A stretch of DNA of 37,622 bases from Solirubrobacteraceae bacterium (GCA_030447785.1 JAUJOF010000017.1:14566-52187); one strand, 5' to 3'; shown: positions 1-6,815, numbered from the stretch's first letter. Translations and numbers: made by a program. The notes: a model not told the origin generated them from the sequence alone.

Positions 1-1007
1 GCCTGGTGGCGCGCGCGCGTGAGGGCCACGTAAGCCAGGCGCAGGTCCTCCCCGCGCTGCTCGGCCACATGGAGGTTCTGGTGCAGGGGGTAGTCGGGCC
101 CGCCGAGGCCGACGTCGATCGTGCGCTCGTCGTCGCGGTCGGGGTCGTGGAAGAAGACGGGCTGGTCGCGCTGGGGGATGTAGCCGGGCTCCCACAGGTA
201 GGGGAAGTAGACGACGGGGAACTCCAGACCCTTGCTGCGGTGGATGGTCAGGACCTGGACGGCCTCCTCGTCGGACTCCAGGCGCCGGCTGCGCTCCTCG
301 TCGCCGGTCTCCTCCCCGGCGGCGGCGACGCGCTGGCGCAGCCAGGCGGTCAGCGCAGCGGGGCCCATCTGCTCGGTCGTCGCGGCGGCGTGCAGCAGCT
401 GGGCGACGTGGCGCAGGTCGGTCAGCGCGCGCTCCCCGTCCACGGCGCCCAGGACGCGTTCGGGCAGGCCCTCGGCGCGGGTGACCGTCTCGCTCAGGGA
501 GGCCACCCCGCGCTCGCGCAGCACGCCCGCCCAGCGGTGCAGGCGGCGGTGGAGGTGCTCGAACTCGTCGTCGCCGGCGGTGGCCACTCGCTCGGTGGTC
601 CAGCCCAGGAATGGCGTCAGCGCCGCCGCCCGGGCGCGGGGGGAGGAGCTGGGGCGCTCGATGGCCTCCAGCAGGGCCAGCCAGGCGCGCGCGGCGTCGG
701 TGCCCAGCACGCTGCCCGCCCCGTTGATGACGGCCGGGATGTCGACGGCCTCCAGCGCGTCGCGGATCAGCGCCGCGTTGCGATGCGTGCGCACCAGGAC
801 GGCCACGTGGCCGGGGCGCAGGCGCTCGCGGCCCAGCGGCGTGCCGTTCGGCGTGCGGGTCTCGACCTGGGCCTGGGAGGAGAGCAGGGCGACGAGGTCG
901 TCGGCGAGGTCGCAGGCGATGTGCTCGCGTGCGGAGGCGTTGGTGGCGCAGCCGGTGCGGGTGAGGCGCGGCGCCGAACGTGGCGTGGATGAGCGGCGCG
1001 AAGATCC
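1..1007 (-). pseudogene. recB: RecB-type exonuclease V helicase subunit, 5'-truncated and running off the left edge
   Basis: On the minus strand, in the frame whose codons end at multiples of three, this reads as the second half of a UvrD/RecB helicase. Visible parts are an AVLVRTHRNAALIRDAL stretch followed by INGAGSV (about 800-710), the helicase motif V region IHRSKGLEFPVVYFPYLW (about 250-190), and motif VI RLAYVALTRARH (about 40-5). RecB is the 3'-5' helicase/nuclease subunit of the RecBCD double-strand-break repair enzyme. The frame closes upstream at a TGA at 1008-1010, where roughly half a normal RecB should still precede it, so the ATP-binding N-terminal part is missing. The nuclease domain would lie outside the window. 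The adjacent recC scrap suggests that a deletion, or a mis-join in assembly, removed the region between them. Confidence 0.72.
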
Positions 1008-1045
1008 TCAACCGCCTCCAGGCCGACGTGCCGGCGCCGGTGTCG

Positions 1046-1152
1046 CCGCAGACGACCTCGGGGGCGAAGGGATCGGGCGGGGGCTCGGCCAGCAGCGCGC
1101 CGAGGGCCTCCACCAGGACGTCGGCGCGGTCAGCTCGATGGACGTGCAGCAC
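1046..1152 (-). pseudogene. recC: RecC N-terminal remnant
   Basis: Starting at a GTG (1152-1150), the minus strand reads VLHVHRADRADVLVEALGAL followed by LLAEPPPDPFAPEVVC. This matches the usual RecC beginning, where the first strand and helix end in a DPFAPEVV-type motif followed by a PTRG-type motif. The similarity stops after about 35 residues (near 1046); the PTRG motif and the remaining roughly 1,000 residues are absent. The recB frame begins within the next 100 nt in a different reading frame. RecC is the sigma-subunit-like partner of RecB that scans for Chi. The recC-recB order fits actinobacterial recCBD operons, so this looks like an operon collapsed by an internal deletion. Confidence 0.55.
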
Positions 1153-1194
1153 GTGGGGACATCCTCGCGGTCATCCAGTCCCTATGTCGCCGGG

Positions 1195-1217
1195 GCGCGC
1201 GCGGGCCTGACGCGCGC
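1195..1217. repeat. Left copy of short repeat flanking hicBA
   Basis: The core GCGCGCGGGCCTGACGCGCG lies just upstream of the recC scrap. It recurs with one substitution (C to T) at 1920-1940 on the other side of hicBA, in the same orientation. It could mark a duplication or insertion boundary. The G+C-rich composition makes short matches less surprising here than elsewhere. Confidence 0.4.
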
Positions 1218-1250
1218 CTCCCACACACGAGTCGCCCGCCCGGAAGAGGT

Positions 1251-1382
1251 TTGACGTCGTTTGAGCAGTCGCTGACCGCGGCGTCGCTACTGCCGACCGA
1301 CGACCTGATCGCCCGTCTGTGTTGCTGGGCAGGCGAGACGATGCTCGCTCGCGAAGCCGCAATGCTCTGGGGCATTGCCTGA
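1251..1382 (+). CDS. Possible 43-aa peptide or gene fragment
   Basis: A TTG-started frame ends at TGA 1380-1382 and encodes a helical peptide containing SLTAASLLPTDDLIARLCC and ending REAAMLWGIA. It is less GC-rich in third positions than its neighbours. No ribosome binding site or family is recognised. It may be a decayed gene end or a chance frame. Apart from this, the 1153-1382 stretch shows no gene. Confidence 0.2.
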   Translation: MTSFEQSLTAASLLPTDDLIARLCCWAGETMLAREAAMLWGIA

Positions 1383-1412
1383 TTGACGCGCGGCTCGAGC
1401 CGCGCGTAGGCT
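1383..1412 (+). promoter_or_regulatory. hicBA promoter with perfect palindromic operator in the spacer
   Basis: A TTGACG -35 box (1383-1388) and a TAGGCT -10 box (1407-1412) are separated by 18 nt. Positions 1386-1407 form a perfect 22-bp palindrome centred on CTCGAG, filling the whole spacer. The hicB ATG is only 7 nt past the -10 box, so the message is probably leaderless. HicB antitoxins commonly bind palindromes at their own promoter, so this is the likely autoregulation site. Confidence 0.65.
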
Positions 1413-1419
1413 GGAACCC

Positions 1420-1641
1420 ATGGAGACCCCGCGCGAGTTCGAGATCACGCTCATCCCCGAACCAGAAGGCGGGTTCAGCGTGTTCGTGCCCGAGCTGCCG
1501 AGCGTCGCGACCCAGGGCGACACCCGCGAGGAGGCCTTCGCAAACGCGAAGGAAGCCATCGAGCTCTATTTGGAGGTCATGGCCGAGGAGGGACTCCCGC
1601 TGCCCACGGTCGAGCGCGGTCGTGTCGCGGTCGGCGCGTGA
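1420..1641 (+). CDS. hicB: HicB-family antitoxin
   Basis: This 73-residue protein has the compact HicB partial RNase-H fold. It begins FEITLIPEPEGGFSVFVPEL, continues with the PSVATQGDTREEAFANAKEAI block that is the family hallmark, and ends in a helix. HicB binds and neutralises the HicA mRNA interferase, and HicBs with a DNA-binding tail also repress their own promoter. This one is short and has no obvious separate C-terminal HTH/RHH domain, so any DNA binding would have to come from its short tail or from the complex. The ATG lies 7 nt after the -10 box with no Shine-Dalgarno sequence. Its stop overlaps the hicA start by 4 nt (GTGA). The order antitoxin-toxin is the less common hicB-hicA arrangement. 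Confidence 0.85.
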   Translation: METPREFEITLIPEPEGGFSVFVPELPSVATQGDTREEAFANAKEAIELYLEVMAEEGLPLPTVERGRVAVGA

Positions 1642-1868
1642 GCGGTGGCCATCCCGCGGTCAGTGGCAAACAGGTCATCAAGGCGCTCGAACAGCGCGGC
1701 TGGTACGTGAAGCGAATCAAGGGCAGCCACCATGCGCTTCGCCATCCAACCCTTCCAGACACCGTGGTCGTACCGGTTCATGGGAACCGTCCCCTCGCGA
1801 AGGGCACACTCGGCAACATCCTCAGGACGGCCGGCATGAGCCGTGATGACCTTCGGGAGCTGCTCTGA
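1638..1868 (+). CDS. hicA: HicA-family mRNA interferase toxin
   Basis: This 76-residue protein has the double-stranded-RNA-binding-like HicA fold: SGKQVIKALEQRGWYVKRIK followed by GSHHALRHP (catalytic His in the GSHH motif, about residues 29-33), then VVVPVHGNRPLAKGTLGNIL and a final helix. HicA cleaves mRNA on ribosomes or independently of translation when HicB is degraded. It starts at GTG inside a GTGA overlap with hicB, which couples the two. Full length and intact motifs suggest a functional pair. Just downstream, 1870-1886 can form a short GCCTTG/CGAGGC hairpin without a T-tract, a weak terminator candidate. Confidence 0.87.
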   Translation: MSGGHPAVSGKQVIKALEQRGWYVKRIKGSHHALRHPTLPDTVVVPVHGNRPLAKGTLGNILRTAGMSRDDLRELL

Positions 1869-1892
1869 GCCTTGAGGCTCGAGGCCATCCCA

Positions 1893-1940
1893 CGCAGACC
1901 ACCTCGGGGCAAACGGGACGCGCGCGGGTCTGACGCGCGC
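1893..1940. repeat. Right flank repeat: recC-like motif plus copy of the 1195 repeat
   Basis: Positions 1893-1920 resemble 1047-1075 (about 24 of 29 positions, including GCAGAC and ACCTCGGGG). On the minus strand they read PEVVCV, like the DPFAPEVVC of the recC scrap. Positions 1920-1940 repeat 1195-1217 with one change. So pieces of the recC 5' region seem to occur on both sides of hicBA, with about 120 nt less between them on the right. The rest of 1869-1996 shows no gene. Confidence 0.4.
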
Positions 1941-1996
1941 ACGCCCGCGCCCCACCCGACGTCCGGCGGGCGGGGCCGCGGCGATCTCCGCGTGAG

Positions 1997-2644
1997 CTAA
2001 GCCGCTGCGGGCACCTGACCTTCGTGCTTCACGAAGGCCATCGAGCTGTGGCTGTTGGTGTGCTCGAAGTCGAGCTGGTCGCCCCCGCGAACCTTGAGCG
2101 ACGTCGCCAGCGCGGTCTCGGCTTCCTGGTTGTCCCCGGTGTACTCGAAGCCGTCCGGGATCTTGACGAGGATCCGGTAGGGGTCAGAGGAGCCGATCCC
2201 GCGCAGGGCCTCGACCTCCGTGTCGATCACCTCGCCGGCCTTGAGGCGCCCGGTGCGGCTCTCGATGTCGAACTCGAAGTCGATCGGGGCGAAGACGGGC
2301 TCGCGCCTGTGCGGGCAGACCGCGGCGACGATCTCGAAGAACGTCCCGCCGGCCTCTCCGCTGAGGAGCGTCAGCACCGCCTGTCGCTGCTCTTCGTCGG
2401 CCGACTCGTCGACGATCGGAACGAGGTGGCCGTCGCCCTCATCCATGCGTCCGGGCCACCAGACGGCGCAGGCCCATCTGACTCCGTCGAGTGAGACGTC
2501 GCCGAAATGTCCCGTGTCGATCCGCATGCCGAACATGCCCTCGCACTGTCCGGTGGTCGGCGCCTGGTTGAAGTCACACGGACAACCCGGATCGCAGTTG
2601 CAGTTCTTGAACCACGCGCCCTCCAGCGCCCAACTGTCGGCCAT
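1997..2644 (-). CDS. DUF1326 domain-containing protein
   Basis: This 215-residue protein starts at the ATG 2644-2642, preceded by a good AAGGAG ribosome binding site (about 2652-2659). The N-terminus WFKNCNCDPGCPCDFNQAPT carries the family's cysteine cluster (C15, C17, C21, C23, then C34), followed by the GxxxW...W core. The family has no proven biochemical role. It is repeatedly found next to DUF2182 membrane proteins, as here, so a metal-related function (perhaps copper handling) is an inference from the cysteines and the neighbour. It is soluble, with no signal peptide. A GTG/ATG further upstream would extend it through the promoter region and is unlikely to be used. Confidence 0.85.
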   Translation of the reverse strand: MADSWALEGAWFKNCNCDPGCPCDFNQAPTTGQCEGMFGMRIDTGHFGDVSLDGVRWACAVWWPGRMDEGDGHLVPIVDESADEEQRQAVLTLLSGEAGGTFFEIVAAVCPHRREPVFAPIDFEFDIESRTGRLKAGEVIDTEVEALRGIGSSDPYRILVKIPDGFEYTGDNQEAETALATSLKVRGGDQLDFEHTNSHSSMAFVKHEGQVPAAA

Positions 2645-2721
2645 GACAGCCTTCTCCTTTGTCCGCCCTTGTAGGGCACTCCCTTGTAGGACGACCCTAA
2701 CGCGGCTAGCGTCGCGGTGCA
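2645..2721. promoter_or_regulatory. Divergent promoter region with two tandem CCCTTGTAGG boxes
   Basis: CCCTTGTAGG occurs at 2666-2675 and 2681-2690, 15 bp apart. Each has a small dyad (CCCT-TGT-AGGG, one base off in the second). They lie between the divergent DUF1326 and DUF2182 genes, so one regulator could control both. For the plus gene, TTGTAG (2684-2689) and TAGCGT (2707-2712), spaced by 17 nt, form a possible promoter overlapping the second box, with the ATG 9 nt beyond the -10. No regulator gene is adjacent. Confidence 0.5.
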
Positions 2722-3516
2722 ATGCGGATCTTGACCGGTGTGCCGCGCCGCCGGATGTCGGGCATGGATGCCCTTCAGCTCGGGCTGATCGCCGCCCTGC
2801 TCGCGCTTGCCGGCGTGGCCTGGGTGGTCACCGGCGGGGCGATGGAGGGCATGGACATGGGGCCCGGGAGCGACCTCGGCTCGCTGTCTTTCTTCGTCGG
2901 TGCCTGGGTGATGATGATGGCCGCGATGATGCTCCCGTCGATAGTCCCGATGGTGCGCACCTACGGGCTCGTCCAGCGCAGCCGCTACGCGCGCCGAGGG
3001 CTCGGCGAGCCGACCGCGGCGATCGTCGCCTTCGTCGTCGGTTACCTCGTCATGTGGACCATCTTCGGGCTCGCGGCCTACGCCGCCTTGGGCCTCATGC
3101 GCGCGCTGGAGATCGACGCTTTCTCGTGGAACGCGGGCGGCGCCTACCTCGCCGGAGCGGTGATCATCGCTGCTGGCGTGTACCAGTTGACCCCGCTCAA
3201 GGACGCCTGCCTCAGCCGTTGTCGCAGCCCTCTGGACTTCCTCACCGAGCGCTGGCGCGACGGCGTCGGCGGGGCGCTGCGACTTGGGCTCGAGCACGGC
3301 GCTTGGTGTGTCGGCTGCTGCTGGGCGCTGATGGCGGCGCTGTTCGCGCTGAGCGCGATGAGCGTGACGTGGATGGTCTTCATCGCCGCCCTGGTCGCCA
3401 TCGAGAAGCTCTTGCCGAGGAAGCGGCTGGCCAACCGGGGGATCGCCGCCCTGCTCGTGGTGCTCGGGCTCGCTGTCGCGTTCACCCCGGGCTCGGTGCC
3501 GGCACTGATGCGATAA
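2722..3516 (+). CDS. DUF2182 polytopic membrane protein
   Basis: This 264-residue protein has six or seven membrane segments. Segment 2 is very methionine-rich (VGAWVMMMAAMMLPSIVPM, about 54-74), and a later one carries the family signature GAWCVGCCWALM (about 193-206). DUF2182 proteins are annotated as predicted metal-binding integral membrane proteins. The Met and Cys residues could line a soft-metal site, but the substrate is unknown. The start chosen is the ATG at 2722, 9 nt from a -10-like box. An ATG at 2755 would also leave all membrane segments intact. It is transcribed divergently from the DUF1326 gene. Confidence 0.83.
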   Translation: MRILTGVPRRRMSGMDALQLGLIAALLALAGVAWVVTGGAMEGMDMGPGSDLGSLSFFVGAWVMMMAAMMLPSIVPMVRTYGLVQRSRYARRGLGEPTAAIVAFVVGYLVMWTIFGLAAYAALGLMRALEIDAFSWNAGGAYLAGAVIIAAGVYQLTPLKDACLSRCRSPLDFLTERWRDGVGGALRLGLEHGAWCVGCCWALMAALFALSAMSVTWMVFIAALVAIEKLLPRKRLANRGIAALLVVLGLAVAFTPGSVPALMR

Positions 3517-3736
3517 CTCTGGTAGCAGGCGCTCGCGACGTTCATCGCCGGCTGGAACGCCCGCGGCGACACCGCGTAGAAGCGGTCGGGGGCATTCAAC
3601 GTCCGCTCTGCCACCCGATGGCGCAGAATGCCCGGATCTTCTGGTCTTCGGTCGTGCGGACCCAAGCTCGGCACGACAGCGTGCGAGAGTGGCGAAGCCT
3701 CACGAAAAGGCCGCTGCTTCGCACCTCCTTGCCTAC
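3517..3736. other. Intergenic stretch left of the tRNA-Arg repeat
   Basis: No convincing gene is seen on either strand. One plus frame contains FIAGWNARGD, vaguely like the end of a transposase, but it is too short and stop-interrupted to call. This stretch and the following repeat form the left boundary of the proposed element. Confidence 0.5.
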
Positions 3737-3777
3737 GCGCCCGCGAGGATTCGAACCTCTGAGCTTCGGTTGCGTAG
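3737..3777 (-). repeat. Displaced 3' end of tRNA-Arg (att-like repeat)
   Basis: On the minus strand this reproduces the anticodon-to-acceptor part of the tRNA-Arg at 6707-6780, matching 38 of 41 positions (compare 6708-6748). The match stops in the anticodon loop, and the 5' half of the tRNA is absent. One mismatch breaks the first pair of the T-stem, so it is not a functional tRNA. A direct copy of a tRNA 3' end on the far side of a segment is the classic trace of site-specific integration. Confidence 0.75.
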
Positions 3778-3938
3778 GTCTTCCGATCCAGGTGGACGCC
3801 TGAAGAACCAGGTGGATTTACCCGTTGGTGCGGTTGCGCGGGGACGTTCTGCGCGGTGTGGGACACCGATGGGGGCGTGCGCTCGGGGGGCCCCAAATCA
3901 TTCCTCGCGTGGCCGTTCGGTCGGGTAGCTTGCGCGCG

Positions 3939-4847
3939 ATGACCGAGGCTTTGCGCCAGCGGGCTGAGTTGCACCTGCTGGGCTGGGTGTGGAGCCACCA
4001 GGGTGCCACCGCCGACGGGGCCGATACGCGCCGCGGGATGCGGGAAGGCGTGGAAGAGCACGCCGCGAAGTTCGCCGATCACGTTGGGGCGCTGCGTGCG
4101 GTGGGTGCCGTGACGGAGTCTGAGGCGACGGCGTGGATGAAGCGTTTTGACGCGGAGGTGGGCCTGCCGGTCGGCCCGCCGGTTCCGCCCGAGGAAGGTG
4201 TGCCCGAATCCGCGCGGCGGTTGCTCGACGAGCTGATCGACTCCAGCGCGCGCGGGCGCGGCACCGGGGTCCAGCGGCGCGATAGCTCGCCGTATGAGCG
4301 TGCGCTGTCCGCGCTGCGCGACTGCGGCGCTATCTCCAGCCGGGAGTACGCACGTTGGTTGGCGCGCTTTCTCGAGCATCCCGACCTGCCGCCAGACGTC
4401 GCGGAGAAGCTGCGCCGGTCAAGGCAGGGGCCCCGGCCATGCTCGGGCATCGAGTTGCAGCGGGTGCTGACGGGACCGGCCACAGCGCTTGGCGGCGGGT
4501 TGCAGATCCGCCATGTCGAGATCTACGCCGACGGGCTGCGGCTGTTCTGGCATCGTCCCGGCTCCGCCGAGCCCCCCGTGCAAACGAGCGAGCGCACCAC
4601 TCGCCGAGCCAGGGAGCTTGATGAGCAGCGGCGCCGCAAGAACGGCATGCGCCCCCTGCCCGTGGTGTGCGACGACCTCGGCACGCGCTACCACGCCTTC
4701 CGCCCCCCGAACGAGCGGGCGCTGCTGCGAACAGCGTCGCTCGTCGAGTTCGAGATGGCCACCTACAGCCCCGGGATCCAGGCGGAGGCTCGCCGGCTGG
4801 AGATCTCACACCAGGGAACCGCGGTGCACCTGGCGCTCAGGTCATGA
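3939..4847 (+). CDS. Unknown protein A (paralog of protein B), island cargo
   Basis: This 302-residue soluble protein belongs to no family I recognise. Three parts are visible. There are two helical hairpin units of similar pattern: AKFADHVGALRAVGAVTESE with AWMKRF (about 42-68), and ERALSALRDCGAISSREYAR with WLARF (about 114-139). The C-terminal part (about 167-302) has RVLTGPATALGGGLQIRHVE, a DGLRLFWHR strand, a basic segment RARELDEQRRRKNG, and DDLGTRYHAF. Protein B shares this layout. The ATG at 3939 is 7 nt after a TAGCTT box (3926-3931), suggesting a leaderless start. Its stop overlaps the next gene's ATG by 4 nt. The DDxGTRY motif and basic segment could bind nucleic acid or a partner; that is speculation. 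Confidence 0.7.
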   Translation: MTEALRQRAELHLLGWVWSHQGATADGADTRRGMREGVEEHAAKFADHVGALRAVGAVTESEATAWMKRFDAEVGLPVGPPVPPEEGVPESARRLLDELIDSSARGRGTGVQRRDSSPYERALSALRDCGAISSREYARWLARFLEHPDLPPDVAEKLRRSRQGPRPCSGIELQRVLTGPATALGGGLQIRHVEIYADGLRLFWHRPGSAEPPVQTSERTTRRARELDEQRRRKNGMRPLPVVCDDLGTRYHAFRPPNERALLRTASLVEFEMATYSPGIQAEARRLEISHQGTAVHLALRS

Positions 4848-5743
4848 GCGCGCACGAGACCAACAGCGAGTTGATGCGCCGCTGGACGAACAGCATGCTC
4901 GAGAGGCACCTCAGCGTGGGCTTGCTGGACCGCGGCCAGCCCGACGCGAAGGAGCAGATGCTCATGCCCCACGAATCCGAGCTGGCGGCATACGTCGCCG
5001 TCGGCGCGCTCAGCGCGCAGGAGGCCGACGAGTGGCTTGAGCGCTTCGCGCGCGCGGCGCGAGCACTGGCTGTCTCCGACGAAGAGGTGGCCACCGAAGT
5101 GGTCCGTGCTCGCGCCGAAGAGCTGCTCGAGGACCACCTCGCCGCGCTGGCCCCGACGCTGGAGGCGCGCGACCGCGCGGCGTCGCGGCGCTTTCACTCA
5201 GCGCTGTGGGCCCTGGCGCATGTCGGTGCCATATCTGAGGAGACCCACCACGCCTACGAGGTACGCGCCAAGCCCAAGCGTCAACCGCGGCCACAAGCAT
5301 CGCCAGCGCCATCGCGGCCGTCGTTCGAGGCCGCCGTCCTGGAGCGCGTCGTCGCCGGCCCATCCATGCGCCTCAGCGCCGTGCGGCTGATCTGCGCCGA
5401 GCTGTACCGCGACTGCGTGACGCTGCGCTGGCACCGGCTGCTGACGCCCGAGGAAACAGCCGCCCGCGACGAGTTCTCTCGGTTGCCCATCGTCCGCGAA
5501 AGACGGCTCGAGCAGCGCAGGCGCTGGGGCGCGGAGTTCGAACTGCACGACGATCGCGGCACCCGCTACACACCCGTCGACCGCAACAGCCCCAGGGACC
5601 GCGAGTGGTTCCGGCCCCGCGACGACAATCCCACCCCGGTGTGGGGCGACGCGACCTTCCTCCCACAGACACCCCGGGACGCGACGCGCCTCGAAGCCGT
5701 CAACGGCTCCGACCGCTTCGTCATCGCGCTCACCGACCCATAG
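4844..5743 (+). CDS. Unknown protein B (paralog of protein A), island cargo
   Basis: This 299-residue soluble protein is a diverged tandem paralog of protein A. The same order is seen: a helical unit ELAAYVAVGALSAQEADEWL with ERF (about 46-68), a second unit FHSALWALAHVGAISEETHH (about 117-136), and a Pro-rich linker (about 142-160). The C-terminal domain has LERVVAGPSMRLSAVRLICA, a strand VTLRWHRL, a basic segment RERRLEQRRRWG, DDRGTRYTPV and an acidic PRDDNP turn. The ATG at 4844 sits in an ATGA overlap with gene A, so the two are translationally coupled and probably act together, perhaps as a hetero-oligomer. No catalytic motif, signal peptide or membrane segment is evident. Confidence 0.7.
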   Translation: MSAHETNSELMRRWTNSMLERHLSVGLLDRGQPDAKEQMLMPHESELAAYVAVGALSAQEADEWLERFARAARALAVSDEEVATEVVRARAEELLEDHLAALAPTLEARDRAASRRFHSALWALAHVGAISEETHHAYEVRAKPKRQPRPQASPAPSRPSFEAAVLERVVAGPSMRLSAVRLICAELYRDCVTLRWHRLLTPEETAARDEFSRLPIVRERRLEQRRRWGAEFELHDDRGTRYTPVDRNSPRDREWFRPRDDNPTPVWGDATFLPQTPRDATRLEAVNGSDRFVIALTDP

Positions 5744-6052
5744 CCGCAGCGCTTCCGCTCGGACCGCCACGTCGCCAGCACGTCAATGGCGAGACGCTCC
5801 CCTGGCCGCGCTCCCAGACCCCGCTCCCGAAGTCGGGCCCGCGTAGGCCGGGCGCAGGCCGGTGCGGCGGGGTGAAACGACCGCCGACCCCGTCCCACCC
5901 CAAGACGCACAGGGTGACGGGCAGGCAAGCCTCCACGAGCTGCCGACGATCTCGCCCAGATGGTCGCGCGGCTCGAAAGCCGCCTCGACCACGAAGCGCA
6001 GGGGAAACCCGGATCGGTGACCGGCTTCGCGCGCTCGGCGATACTTCAAGCA
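5744..6052. other. Gene-free stretch between protein B and hicB
   Basis: I see no complete gene. A plus frame from about 5935 reads DDLAQMVARLESRLDHEAQG and runs on into hicB; this may be a decayed gene end or an N-terminal extension of hicB starting at ATG 5960. The right end holds a likely promoter, GTGACC (6017-6022), 17 nt, GATACT (6040-6045), for hicB. Confidence 0.45.
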
Positions 6053-6286
6053 ATGAGCGACCGGCTGACGTTCACCGCGGTGTTCACGCCCGACGAGGAC
6101 GGTTGGACAATGGCCCAACTCGCGGAATGGCCGGCAGTCGTCACCTGCGGACGCACCGTCGACGAGGCCCGCACGATGCTCATCGACGCCGCGCGCGAGA
6201 TGCTGGCCTCCTACCGCGACGAGGGCCGCGAGCCGCCGATCGGCGCCGGTCACGTCGAGCCGCTGGTCATCGACCCCGCGGCTTGA
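6053..6286 (+). CDS. hicB: HicB-like antitoxin (second, orphaned copy)
   Basis: This 77-residue HicB-fold protein reads LTFTAVFTPDEDGWTMAQLA, then WPAVVTCGRTVDEARTMLIDAAREM, the same strand-strand-helix layout as the copy at 1420. It is clearly a different subfamily member, not a recent duplicate. It starts 7 nt after a GATACT -10 box, as if leaderless. Its stop codon overlaps a TTG that begins a HicA-like MKRRDLERHL sequence, but that toxin frame decays at once. The antitoxin may therefore have no toxin left to neutralise, or could act against another HicA in the genome. It lies within the proposed tRNA-Arg element. Confidence 0.72.
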   Translation: MSDRLTFTAVFTPDEDGWTMAQLAEWPAVVTCGRTVDEARTMLIDAAREMLASYRDEGREPPIGAGHVEPLVIDPAA

Positions 6287-6376
6287 AGCGCCGCGATCTC
6301 GAGCGCCACCTCGCGGATCGGCTGGCAGCCGCAGACGCGCAGGCGGCGGGTTGGTCCAGATGGCGTGGTTCGCGCC
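6283..6376 (+). pseudogene. hicA: Broken, apparently partly inverted HicA toxin gene
   Basis: From TTG 6283, inside a TTGA overlap with hicB, the plus strand reads LKRRDLERHL, a typical HicA N-terminus, then loses similarity and stops at 6405. On the minus strand, 6376-6347 reads GANHAIWTNP, which resembles the HicA catalytic block (G-x-H-x-hydrophobic-W). The two halves therefore lie on opposite strands, as if about 60 bp were inverted. The toxin cannot be made. The N-terminal match is fairly clear; the inverted half is short and less certain. Confidence 0.5.
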
Positions 6377-6691
6377 TTACGGGCGGCGCCGCCACTGGGC
6401 TCTGACCGCCTGCAGCGGCCAGTCGCCGAAGGCCGGCAGGAAATGGGCGTGGACGCTGGAGCGGTACTGGCTCAGCGTCGAGGGCTTGGCCGCCCGATCC
6501 TCCTGCACATATCGCAGCCACTCCCGCGCGGCCTCGGCGAAGATCACACCCTGCGACCTTGCTCGGGAAGCGCGCCAGCGCGCCTTGTCGAGCGCTTCGC
6601 GCAGCCTTCGGCCACCCCGACTCCCTTCGGGACACATCGGGGATACGTCCGCTCCGGGAGGGAACGACGCTGCCAACGAAAGCCCCGGCAT
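6377..6691 (-). pseudogene. Tyrosine recombinase (integrase) remnant: core-binding domain only
   Basis: The minus strand encodes VIFAEAAREWLRYVQEDRAA followed by KPSTLSQYRSSVHAHFLPAFGDWPLQ (about 6540-6400), a recognisable SAM-like core-binding domain of phage-type integrases. Both the N-terminal arm-binding domain and the whole catalytic domain with its R-H-R-Y residues are missing; the frame stops at TAA 6379-6377. The first ATG (6691) falls inside a hairpin, so the true beginning is lost too. It lies next to the 3' end of tRNA-Arg, as integrase genes of tRNA-targeting elements usually do, and points into the element. It is inactive, so the element is stranded. Confidence 0.7.
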
Positions 6692-6697
6692 GCGGGG
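6673..6697 (-). terminator. Likely intrinsic terminator of tRNA-Arg
   Basis: Ten bases past the tRNA, the minus strand folds CCCCG-CATGC-CGGGG (6697-6683), followed by CTTTCGTT. It is a short GC stem with a modest T-rich tail. It overlaps the beginning of the integrase remnant. Confidence 0.5.
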
Positions 6698-6706
6698 TCT
6701 TCGCAG

Positions 6707-6780
<74 letters not shown>

Positions 6781-6815
6781 AGAGCCGCGCAGTCTAGCGG
6801 GGCCCGCTGGGCGGA

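Noticed and set aside
6..992. Long plus-strand frames over the recB region
   Set aside because: They are antisense shadows. The minus strand carries clear helicase motifs.
3530..3600. Possible transposase C-terminal fragment (FIAGWNARGD)
   Set aside because: Only about ten residues match and the frame is interrupted; no inverted repeats or DDE motif were seen.
3689..3928. Small plus-strand frame over the tRNA-like repeat
   Set aside because: It contains the ARIRTSELR-type artefact that arises from translating antisense tRNA sequence.
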